Notes under the pieces: generated by a model
Databases searched by the model: none
Told to the model about the DNA's origin: nothing
What the model saw: only the letters and a program-made list of their open reading frames with translations
Made by a program: the position numbers and the translations under genes
Shown: piece by piece, positions 56,995-64,000 of the stretch
Numbering within the stretch: position 1 is the stretch's first letter
Layout: the number at the start of each line of letters is the position of its first letter
NCBI GenBank assembly: GCA_019423025.1
Contig: JAHZCD010000002.1
Span: forward strand, 254,615-318,614
DNA from: Haemophilus sp.
Lineage (GTDB): Bacteria; Pseudomonadota; Gammaproteobacteria; Enterobacterales; Pasteurellaceae
Length of the DNA: 64,000 nt
Direction: 5' to 3'

Positions 56995-57080
56995 TCATTT
57001 GGGCTTTTTCATTTACAATAGAAAAAATTTAACTTTTATTAATGTGCTAGCAGAGTATTAGCAGTAACGGAGAACAGCAA

Positions 57081-58388
57081 ATGTTATACCCAGAGTATGG
57101 TGATTTTGAAGAGCAAACAGGTGCACTGATTAAGGTTGTCGGTGTTGGTGGAGGCGGCGGTAACGCAGTTAACCACATGGTTGCTAATATGGTGCAACAG
57201 GAATTTAATGGTAATTTCTTGGGCGAAAGTGCAATTGATAGCGAAGAACACGGTAAAATCGTATTCTATGCGGTGAATACCGATGCGCAAGCATTACGCA
57301 AAAGCCAAGTTCAACAAACTGTACAAATCGGTGGGGCAACAACGAAAGGTCTTGGAGCAGGGGCTAACCCAAATGTAGGTCGTAAAGCGGCTGAAGATGA
57401 CCAAGAAGAAATCCGTAAAATGCTTGAAGGTGCAGACATGGTCTTTATCGCTGCCGGTATGGGTGGTGGTACAGGTACTGGTGCCGCACCAATCGTCGCT
57501 AAAGTTGCGAAAGAATTAGGCATTTTAACTGTTGCTGTTGTTACTAAGCCATTTAGCTTTGAAGGCAAAAAACGTATGCAATTTGCTGAATTAGGGATTA
57601 AAGATCTTTCACAATACGTGGATTCAATGATCATTATTCCTAACCAACAAATCCAAAAAGTTCTCCCGAAAAATGCAACGTTAATTGATGCTTTTGCTGC
57701 TGCAAATGACGTATTACGTAACTCTGTTATGGGCATCTCTGATATGATTACGTCTCCAGGCTTAATCAACGTGGACTTTGCAGACGTAAGAACAGTTATG
57801 TCGGAAATGGGCCAAGCAATGATTGGTTTTGGTTCAGCTCAAAGTGAACCAGGTGCGGGCCGTGCAGAAGAAGCAGCACGTCTTGCAATTAAAAATGATT
57901 TATTAGAGAAAGTCGATCTTTCTAACGCTAAGGGTATCCTTGTTAATATTACCTCAGGTATGGATCTCGGCTTTGACGAATTTAACGTGGTGGGTGACAC
58001 TGTAGGTAGTTTTGCATCAGAAGACGCAACTATCGTTGTGGGTACCAGTTTAGTTCCTGAAATGAGCAATGAAATTCGTGTCACGATCGTTGCAACAGGT
58101 TTAGGTGATGTTGTTGCGGCTGAGCCGGTAGTGATTGCTCGTCCTCAAGCAGCAGTACAACAAGCGCCAGTTCAACAACCTGTAGCACAAGAAACGATTC
58201 AACCACAACCGCCAGTTGGTTTACATGGTTTAGATGCATTAAGACATAATCCACAGCCAGAACCAGCACAGGAGCAAAATCCACAATACGGTAACTTAAA
58301 TAAACCGCTTGATCCAAGCCGTTTAGAACAGTTAAGAAATAATCCTAATTTCTTTAATCCGGCATCATTTGGTCGTGATGAGAAATAA
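57081..58388 (+). CDS. ftsZ: Cell division GTPase FtsZ
   Basis: A 435-residue tubulin-like GTPase with GVGGGGGNAVNHM, the signature GMGGGTGTGAAP and the T7-loop region (NVDFADVRTVMSE). It polymerises into the Z ring. Compared with most FtsZ proteins it has about 20 extra residues near residues 32-52 (EFNGNFLGESAIDSEE). It ends in NPNFFNPASF rather than the usual DxPxFLRxQ-type peptide that binds FtsA and ZipA; both appear to be Pasteurellaceae traits as I recall them. A Pro/Gln-rich linker precedes the end. Confidence 0.98.
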   Translation: MLYPEYGDFEEQTGALIKVVGVGGGGGNAVNHMVANMVQQEFNGNFLGESAIDSEEHGKIVFYAVNTDAQALRKSQVQQTVQIGGATTKGLGAGANPNVGRKAAEDDQEEIRKMLEGADMVFIAAGMGGGTGTGAAPIVAKVAKELGILTVAVVTKPFSFEGKKRMQFAELGIKDLSQYVDSMIIIPNQQIQKVLPKNATLIDAFAAANDVLRNSVMGISDMITSPGLINVDFADVRTVMSEMGQAMIGFGSAQSEPGAGRAEEAARLAIKNDLLEKVDLSNAKGILVNITSGMDLGFDEFNVVGDTVGSFASEDATIVVGTSLVPEMSNEIRVTIVATGLGDVVAAEPVVIARPQAAVQQAPVQQPVAQETIQPQPPVGLHGLDALRHNPQPEPAQEQNPQYGNLNKPLDPSRLEQLRNNPNFFNPASFGRDEK

Positions 58389-58429
58389 GAGTAGAAGTAA
58401 TCTTGTTGTGAAGCAATAAGGTAAAAGAG

Positions 58430-59347
58430 ATGATTAAACAAAGAACATTAAAACAAAGCATTAAAGTCACAGGTGTAGGCTTACATAGCGGTAAAAAAGT
58501 AACCTTAACGTTGCGCCCGGCTATGCCGAATACTGGTGTGATTTATTGCCGTACTGATCTTAATCCGCCGGTGACTTTCCCTGCGAATGCGGATTCTGTG
58601 CGTGATACGATGCTTTGTACTGCACTTGTGAATGAACAAGGTGTTCGTGTTTCAACCGTAGAACACTTAAACGCAGCATTAGCAGGTTTAGGTATTGATA
58701 ATATTATTATTGAAGTTGATGCACCTGAAATTCCAATCATGGACGGTAGTGCAAGCCCATTCATTTACTTGCTTTTAGATGCAGGTATTGAAGAACAAAA
58801 TGCACCGAAGAAATTTATTCGTATTAAGAAAAAAGTACGAGTAGAAGACGGTGATAAATGGGCAGAATTTAAACCTTACAATGGTTTCCGTTTAGATTTC
58901 ACAATCGACTTTAATCATCCTGCGATTAGTAAAAATGTACGTAATTATGTAATGGATTTCTCTGCACAAGCATTCGTACATCAAATTAGTCGAGCAAGAA
59001 CCTTTGGTTTCATGAAAGATATTGAGTATCTTCAATCTCAAGGTCTTGCATTAGGTGGCAGCTTAGATAATGCTATCGTATTAGATGATTACCGAATCTT
59101 AAATGAAGATGGATTACGCTTCAGAGATGAATTAGTTCGTCACAAGATGCTTGATGCAATTGGTGATCTTTATATGTGTGGCTATAACATCATCGGTGAT
59201 TTCAAAGCTTATAAATCTGGTCACGGTTTAAATAATAAGTTACTCCGTGCTGTACTTGCCGATCAGGAAGCGTGGGAATTTGTTACCTTTGAAGATAAGA
59301 AACAAGTTCCACAAGGTTATGTTGCACCTGCGCAGGTACTCATCTAA
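58430..59347 (+). CDS. lpxC: UDP-3-O-acyl-GlcNAc deacetylase
   Basis: A 305-residue zinc enzyme that commits UDP-acyl-GlcNAc to lipid A synthesis. Visible features are the zinc-site STVEHLNAAL (His near residue 78), EIPIMDGSASPF, SRARTFGF and the later HKMLDAIGDL with zinc and catalytic residues. It is the last gene of the cluster and is followed by a strong terminator. Confidence 0.97.
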   Translation: MIKQRTLKQSIKVTGVGLHSGKKVTLTLRPAMPNTGVIYCRTDLNPPVTFPANADSVRDTMLCTALVNEQGVRVSTVEHLNAALAGLGIDNIIIEVDAPEIPIMDGSASPFIYLLLDAGIEEQNAPKKFIRIKKKVRVEDGDKWAEFKPYNGFRLDFTIDFNHPAISKNVRNYVMDFSAQAFVHQISRARTFGFMKDIEYLQSQGLALGGSLDNAIVLDDYRILNEDGLRFRDELVRHKMLDAIGDLYMCGYNIIGDFKAYKSGHGLNNKLLRAVLADQEAWEFVTFEDKKQVPQGYVAPAQVLI

Positions 59348-59362
59348 CAATGTTTTGTTGAA

Positions 59363-59397
59363 AAGCTATACTTCTTTCGGGAGTATAGCTTTTTTAT
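59363..59397 (+). terminator. Terminator at the end of the dcw/lpxC cluster
   Basis: AAGCTATACT and AGTATAGCTT form a 10-bp stem around a 9-base loop, followed by TTTTTATTT. Confidence 0.88.
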
Positions 59398-59468
59398 TTC
59401 CCATCTTGCTCTGTTATTTTTGTTTTATGCGAAGGTAAAGAGCGGTCAAAAATAGAGGTATTTTTATT

Positions 59469-61109
59469 ATGAAAAAATTATTTACCGTGCTTCCTCTTGT
59501 GCTAGCAACTTCTGCTGCAATGGCATATGAATAGGGCAAAACCTATCAATTTACCATATTGCACACTAATGATACGCACGGACATTTTTGGCCGAATGCA
59601 AAAGGTGAATATGGCTTTCCAGCGCACAAAACAATTGTTAATCGCGTAAAAGCTGAAGTCGAGCAAAAAGGTGGCTCACTCATTTTATTAAATGCAGGTG
59701 ATTTTAATACTGGTGTACCTGAGTCAGATATGCAAACAGCAGAACCTGATATTAAAGCAATGAACGCAATGGGCTATGAGGCAACTGTATTAGGTAACCA
59801 CGAGTTTGATAATCCACTACAAATTCTTGATATGCAAGAAAAATGGGCAAACTTCCCATTCTTATCTGCAAACGTGATTAATACGAAAACAGGTAAAACC
59901 TTAGTTAAGCCTTATACGATTTTAAATAAACAAGATCTTAAAATTGCCGTGGTCGGTTTAACCACAGAGGATACTGCAAAATTAGGCAACCCAGAATACC
60001 TTCATAATGTGAAGTTTGAAGATCCAACAACGGTAGCAAAAGCCACATTAAAAGAGCTAAATGAAAAAGTTAAACCGGATGTAAAAATTGCTTTAACACA
60101 TATGGGCTATTACTATGATGCGAGACATGGTTCAAATGCACCAGGTGATGTAAGTCTTACGCGTAATTTAGATAAAGGCGCATTCGATATGATTATCGGT
60201 GGTCACAGCCATGATCCGATTTGCGTGGATGAAAAAGGCGTATGGATTAAAGATTATCAACCTACTCAGCCATGTAAACCAGATTTCCAAAATGGTACTT
60301 GGATTATGCCGGCCTTTGAATGGGGCAAATATGTTGGTCGAGCTGACTTTGAGTTCAAAAATGGTGAATTAAAATTAGTGAATTATCAATTAATTCCAGT
60401 GAACTTGAAGAAGAAAGTGAAAAAAGAAGACGGTAAAACGGAATACGTAAATTACGCAGAAGAGATTCCACAAGATCCAGAAATGGAAAAACTTTTAAAA
60501 TCTTACCAAGATAAAGGTGATGCGTTATTAAGCCAAAAAGTGGGTAAATTAAACGGTAAGTTAGAGGGTGATCGTACCATTATTCGTTTTGAACAAACTA
60601 ACCTTGGTCACTTAATTGCAGAAGCACAACGTCAAAAAGCGAAAGCAGATATTGGTATCATGAACTCAGGTGGTATTCGTGATTCTATCCAAGAAGGTGA
60701 TGTGACTTATAAAGACATTTTAAAAATCCATCCATTTGGTAACATTGTGAGCTATTTTGAATTAACCGGTAAAGAATTACTGGATTATTTAAATGTAGTT
60801 GCATTGAAAGAAGTGGATTCTGGTGCCTATGCACAATATTCAGGTATCAGCATGACAGTAAATCGTGCGGAGAAGAAAGTTGAAAATGTGAAAATTCAAG
60901 GTAAACCATTAGATTTAAATAAAACTTACCGTATTTCTTTACCAAGTTATAATGCGGCGGGTGGAGATGGTTATCCAGTCATGACAAAAAATCCAACTTT
61001 CGTAAACACTGGTTTTATTGATGCGGATGTTTTAAAAGAATTTTTTGAGAAAAATTCACCTATTAATGCTGAGAAATACATCCCTCATAATGAAGTAACC
61101 TTTAAATAA
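59469..61109 (+). pseudogene. ushA: UshA-type UDP-sugar hydrolase/5'-nucleotidase with amber codon
   Basis: The frame from ATG 59469 encodes a signal peptide (MKKLFTVLPLVLATSAAMA), then YE, a TAG at 59532-59534 and GKTYQFTILHTND. E. coli UshA has AYEQ at this point, so the stop probably replaced a Gln codon by one base. Beyond it 525 codons are open and well preserved: HTNDTHGHFW, GNHEFDNP, GGHSHDP (metal site), NSGGIRDSI and AAGGDGYP (nucleotide stacking loop). UshA hydrolyses UDP-sugars and nucleotides in the periplasm. With the stop the protein would lack export, so the gene is nonfunctional unless the codon is read through. A promoterless restart at TTG 59559 would cut into the metal site. 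Confidence 0.88.
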
Positions 61110-61117
61110 GGAATGAA

Positions 61118-62275
61118 ATGGCATTAGATTTATCAGAAATTCGTCAGCAAATTACGCAAATTGATCGCAGCTTGTTAAAGCTGCTTTCAGAGCGTCACCG
61201 CCTGGCATATGATGTAGTAAGAAGTAAAGAAGTGACGCAAAAAGCGTTGCGTGATTTAGAGCGGGAGCAACAACTCTTACAAGAGCTTGTGCAGTTTGCT
61301 GAAAGTCAAAATTATCAGCTTGAACCACAGTATATTACGTCAGTCTTCCAAAAGATCATTGAAGATTCTGTGTTAACACAACAAGTGTATTTGCAGAAAA
61401 AGCTCAATGAGCAACGAGAAGAAACGTTACATATTGCTTTCTTAGGCAAGCGTGGTTCTTACTCTAATTTGGCTGCGCGTAATTATGCGGCTCGTTATAA
61501 TCAGCAGTTTGCTGAAATCAGTTGTGACTCCTTTGCTCAAATTTTTGAAAAGGTTGAAAGTGGAGAAGCTGATTATGGTGTACTGCCTTTAGAAAACACT
61601 ACGTCAGGTGCAATTAATGAAGTTTATGATTTGCTTCAACATACCACTTTATCTTTGGTGGGCGAGTTGGCTTATCCTATCAAGCACTGTGTTTTAGTGA
61701 ATGAGCAAGATGATTTAAGCAAAATTGATACGCTTTATAGCCATCCACAGGTAATCCAGCAGTGTAGTCAATTTATTCAAAGCCTTGAGCGTGTTCATAT
61801 TGAGTTTTGCGAAAGTAGCTCTCATGCAATGCAGCTTGTATCAAGCTTGAATAAACCGAATATTGCGGCACTGGGCAATGAAGATGGCGGCAAGCTTTAC
61901 GGCTTACATGTGTTAAAACATAATATTGCGAATCAAGAAAACAATATTACTCGTTTTATTGTAGTGGCAAAACAAGCTCGAGAAGTTTCACCGCAAATTC
62001 ACACGAAAACTTTATTGTTGATGACAACATCGCAACAAGCGGGTTCTTTGGTGGATGCTTTACTTGTGTTTAAAAAGCACGGTATTAATATGACGAAGCT
62101 TGAATCTCGTCCTATTTATGGCAAGCCTTGGGAGGAAATGTTTTATTTGGAGATTGAAGGAAATATTCATCATCCAGATACCCAAATTGCCTTGGAAGAG
62201 CTTAAGCAATTCAGTAATTATCTGAAAGTGCTTGGTTGTTATCCAAGTGAAATAGTGAAGCCTGCGAAGGTATAA
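61118..62275 (+). CDS. pheA: Bifunctional chorismate mutase/prephenate dehydratase
   Basis: A 385-residue P-protein with three domains: an AroQ chorismate mutase (residues 1-90, IRQQITQIDRSLLKLLSERHR, with DRSLLKLLSERH clear), a prephenate dehydratase (about 105-285, LGKRGSYSNLAAR, PLENTTSGAINEVYDLL) and an ACT domain (about 300-380) with the Phe-binding ESRP motif. It makes phenylpyruvate from chorismate and should be inhibited by phenylalanine. The start is 8 bases after ushA. Confidence 0.96.
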   Translation: MALDLSEIRQQITQIDRSLLKLLSERHRLAYDVVRSKEVTQKALRDLEREQQLLQELVQFAESQNYQLEPQYITSVFQKIIEDSVLTQQVYLQKKLNEQREETLHIAFLGKRGSYSNLAARNYAARYNQQFAEISCDSFAQIFEKVESGEADYGVLPLENTTSGAINEVYDLLQHTTLSLVGELAYPIKHCVLVNEQDDLSKIDTLYSHPQVIQQCSQFIQSLERVHIEFCESSSHAMQLVSSLNKPNIAALGNEDGGKLYGLHVLKHNIANQENNITRFIVVAKQAREVSPQIHTKTLLLMTTSQQAGSLVDALLVFKKHGINMTKLESRPIYGKPWEEMFYLEIEGNIHHPDTQIALEELKQFSNYLKVLGCYPSEIVKPAKV

Positions 62276-62286
62276 CGAAAATAAAA

Positions 62287-62336
62287 AAAGAGCGGTCGAT
62301 TTAAAACAACGTTAAAATCGACCGCTCTTTTTATTG
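62287..62336. terminator. Bidirectional terminator between pheA and yjdM
   Basis: AGAGCGGTCGATTT and AAATCGACCGCTCT form a stem around 13 bases with A and T runs outside, serving convergent genes. Confidence 0.85.
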
Positions 62337-62343
62337 AGAATTC

Positions 62344-62670
62344 TTAAGCTTTTTTCAAGAACTCTGATTTCAACATGATTTTGCCACAATCGACATTGTG
62401 ATCTCCGTTAACTAAACGGATATTTTTGAATTTCGTGCCTTTCTTCAACACTTCAGATGAACCTTTTAATTTCAAATCTTTAATCAAAAGTACATCATCA
62501 CCATCGGCTAATAAATTACCGTTGCTGTCTTTAACAATCAGTTGATCTTCATCGGCTTCAACTGCTTCGTTACCATTCCATTCATTACCGCAATCAGGGC
62601 AAACAAAATTCACAGAATCGTGATAAACATATTCACCTTTACATTTTGGGCAAGCTGGCATTTGATCCAT
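62344..62670 (-). CDS. yjdM: YjdM/PhnA-type zinc-ribbon protein
   Basis: The start is ATG 62670 (MDQMPACPKC), with AAGGA 8 bases before it, giving 108 residues; a longer reading upstream has no support. The N-terminus is a zinc ribbon (CPKC and CPDC) and the rest is the SH3-like PhnA C-terminal domain (DGDDVLLIKDLKLKGSS). Despite the old name it is not needed for phosphonate use; its function is unknown. Confidence 0.92.
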   Translation of the reverse strand: MDQMPACPKCKGEYVYHDSVNFVCPDCGNEWNGNEAVEADEDQLIVKDSNGNLLADGDDVLLIKDLKLKGSSEVLKKGTKFKNIRLVNGDHNVDCGKIMLKSEFLKKA

Positions 62671-62780
62671 TTCTTTTTCCTTCTTTATCTGATTTAAGCA
62701 AAGTATAATGCGCACGGAGTATAACAAAAAAGTGACTATTCGCCAAAAAATGGGCATTTCACGGAATTTATGAGGTATTT

Positions 62781-63341
62781 ATGAAAAAAATCATGCTTTT
62801 GAGCGCTGTGATGGGGAGTTTAATCTCAGCCAATACATTCGCTCACAATATTCAACCTAATCAACTTTTAGCCAATGTAACGGTTTCGGATAAAGGCGAA
62901 ATCACTTTAAATGGCAATGATGTAGCGTATAAATCGTGGAGCTCAACGGCATTACCTGGCAAAGTCCGTGTGATTCAGCATATTGCAGGCAGAAGTGCGG
63001 CAAAAGAGAAAAATCAAGCGATGATCGAAGCCATCAAAGCAGCTCATTTTAACCAAGCCAAATATCAAACCACGACCATTATTAATGCTGATGATGCCGT
63101 TGTGGGCACGGGTATGTTTGTGAAAAGTAGCGCAGAAAAAGGCAAAAAAGAAAATGCCCATAGCCAAGTGATTTTAGATGATAAAAGTGCGGTTAAAAAT
63201 GCGTGGGGATTACGTGAAAAAGACAGCGTGATTATTTTGCTTGATAAAACCGGCAAGGTGCAATTTGTGAAAGAAGGTAAATTGACGGATGATGAAGTCA
63301 AAGAAGTGATTTCACGTGCAACAGCATTAATGGCGAAGTAA
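62781..63341 (+). CDS. ytfJ: YtfJ-family periplasmic protein
   Basis: A 186-residue protein with signal peptide KKIMLLSAVMGSLISANTFA and a thioredoxin-like fold lacking the CxxC site (LPGKVRVIQHIAGRSAAKEKN, here seen as GKVRVIQHIAGRS). The family is periplasmic and of unknown role. An uptake signal core lies at 63184. It ends in a terminator shared with the convergent anti-sigma gene. Confidence 0.88.
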   Translation: MKKIMLLSAVMGSLISANTFAHNIQPNQLLANVTVSDKGEITLNGNDVAYKSWSSTALPGKVRVIQHIAGRSAAKEKNQAMIEAIKAAHFNQAKYQTTTIINADDAVVGTGMFVKSSAEKGKKENAHSQVILDDKSAVKNAWGLREKDSVIILLDKTGKVQFVKEGKLTDDEVKEVISRATALMAK

Positions 63342-63350
63342 TAGAGTAAT

Positions 63351-63377
63351 AAGCGGAAGTTCTCTTCCGCTTTTTTA
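63351..63377. terminator. ytfJ terminator, shared with the convergent gene
   Basis: AAGCGGAAG and CTTCCGCTT form a 9-bp stem around four bases, followed by a T run. It overlaps the end of the minus-strand gene. Confidence 0.8.
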
Positions 63378-63542
63378 TCCTTTGAAATCCTTCATTAATT
63401 TTCTCAATGTGCCACAATTTCGTTGAAATTTACGGCAATGTGTACAGATGGCAAGATGCAAATTGAGCCCAATTTTTTCTTTAGTCATTAATGAGCGTTC
63501 TTGCGCATCTGAAATGAGTCGAGTCGCTTGGCGACATTTCAT
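63375..63542 (-). CDS. Small zinc-finger putative anti-sigma factor
   Basis: A 55-residue protein (begins MKCRQATRLISDAQ) with the HxxxCxxC motif HLAICTHC typical of zinc-containing anti-sigma (ZAS, zf-HC2) proteins. Its ATG lies 11 bases after the stop of the ECF sigma gene, so they form one transcription unit. It is very similar in layout to Neisseria MseR next to its ECF sigma. It should bind and hold the sigma factor, with release under oxidative or related stress (inference from family). Confidence 0.82.
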   Translation of the reverse strand: MKCRQATRLISDAQERSLMTKEKIGLNLHLAICTHCRKFQRNCGTLRKLMKDFKG

Positions 63543-63553
63543 AAAATCACTCC

Positions 63554-64000
63554 TTAAAGTTTATGAGATAAGCAGTTTTGAAGTTGTAAGCGAGCACGAT
63601 AGAGTGTCGTGTGCAAGTTACTTATGCTTAGTTGATTTTCTTGGCAAATTTCTTCGGAAGATAATTCCAAAAACTCTCTCATCATAAAAATCTTGGCTTG
63701 TTTGGCTGGCAGGCAAGTTAAGCAAGTTTCAAAAATCAGCCAGAATTCTTCAGAATAGACCGCACTTTCGCTCAGTTCGAGATCGAGTGGAGAATGTTCA
63801 GCTTTCCAGTGGCCCCCTTCATCAAAGAAATGATTAGTTTGTTCTTCATCTTCAATTTCGGTTTCTAGCACTAATTTGCCTTTCTGGCGAAGAAAATCAA
63901 TGATTTTATTTTTTAAGATAGCAAAGACCCAGGTCTTAAATGCCGCTTGTCGTTTAAATTGCTCAAGATGGTTAAATGCACTTAAAAAACTCTCTTGCAC
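63554..64000 (-). CDS. ECF-type RNA polymerase sigma factor (5' end outside window)
   Basis: The C-terminal 148 residues of an ECF sigma factor. Region 2 is seen in part (SFLSAFNHLEQF, KTWVFAILKNKIIDFLR) and region 4 in full (LPAKQAKIFMMREFLELSSEEIC, with SISNLHTTLYRARLQL as recognition helix). The frame runs off the right edge; the last codon there is internal. It is probably controlled by the small zinc-finger protein downstream. Confidence 0.9.
   Translation of the reverse strand: MQESFLSAFNHLEQFKRQAAFKTWVFAILKNKIIDFLRQKGKLVLETEIEDEEQTNHFFDEGGHWKAEHSPLDLELSESAVYSEEFWLIFETCLTCLPAKQAKIFMMREFLELSSEEICQENQLSISNLHTTLYRARLQLQNCLSHKL

Noticed and set aside
59532..59534. TAG in ushA as pyrrolysine or programmed readthrough
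   Set aside because: Pasteurellaceae have no known pyrrolysine system and no recoding signal is visible; a point mutation or error is simpler.

Overview
The window looks like the chromosome of a Haemophilus-type member of the Pasteurellaceae, possibly H. parainfluenzae or a close relative. The DNA-uptake signal core AAGTGCGGT and its complement recur throughout, often as inverted pairs forming terminators. The base composition is AT-rich. The core genes follow the Haemophilus order: ligA-gmhA-artPIQM and mraZ-rsmH-ftsL-ftsI-murE-murF-mraY-murD-ftsW-murG-murC-ddlB-ftsQ-ftsA-ftsZ-lpxC, then pheA. No species-level marker was tested.

Positions 1-31200 form a type VI secretion (T6SS) effector and immunity island without T6SS structural genes. 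It has three parts. (a) A VgrG spike with a transthyretin-like tail, a Tle5-type phospholipase D effector and two tandem Sel1-like immunity proteins (1-6070). (b) A polymorphic-toxin region (6140-21600): a second vgrG damaged at its 5' end, one complete effector (M23-like and linker regions plus a GH19 toxin) with its immunity gene, and a trail of displaced modules. Each displaced module has a truncated or debris-fused effector tail followed by, usually overlapping, an exported immunity gene. Several immunity proteins share one SH3-like C-terminus, and the DNA encoding it runs into a USS hairpin and a vgrG scrap reused at successive junctions. (c) A DUF4123 adaptor, an alpha/beta-hydrolase lipase-like effector, three tandem propeller-like membrane-anchored immunity proteins and a 608-residue membrane protein (22140-31202). 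The layout resembles the orphan-tip arrays known for Rhs and CdiA toxins, here downstream of vgrG.

A tRNA cluster (Leu-TAA, two Gly-GCC, 31396-31658) marks the change to core DNA. Next come metB, trxA, a periplasmic ATP-dependent DNA ligase, gmhA, an arginine ABC transporter (artPIQM) preceded by two ARG boxes, a sirtuin lacking the usual zinc cysteines, a zinc-ribbon membrane protein and a CstA-family transporter with a CRP site upstream.

Positions 41180-59350 hold the complete division and cell-wall (dcw) cluster behind three 10-bp MraZ boxes. It makes lipid II (MurE, MurF, MraY, MurD, MurG, MurC, DdlB), polymerises and crosslinks it at the septum (FtsW, FtsI), and supplies the divisome (FtsL, FtsQ, FtsA, FtsZ). 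After lpxC come a ushA gene with an amber codon just after its signal peptide, pheA, yjdM, a ytfJ-family gene, and a small zinc-finger putative anti-sigma gene next to an ECF sigma factor cut by the window end.
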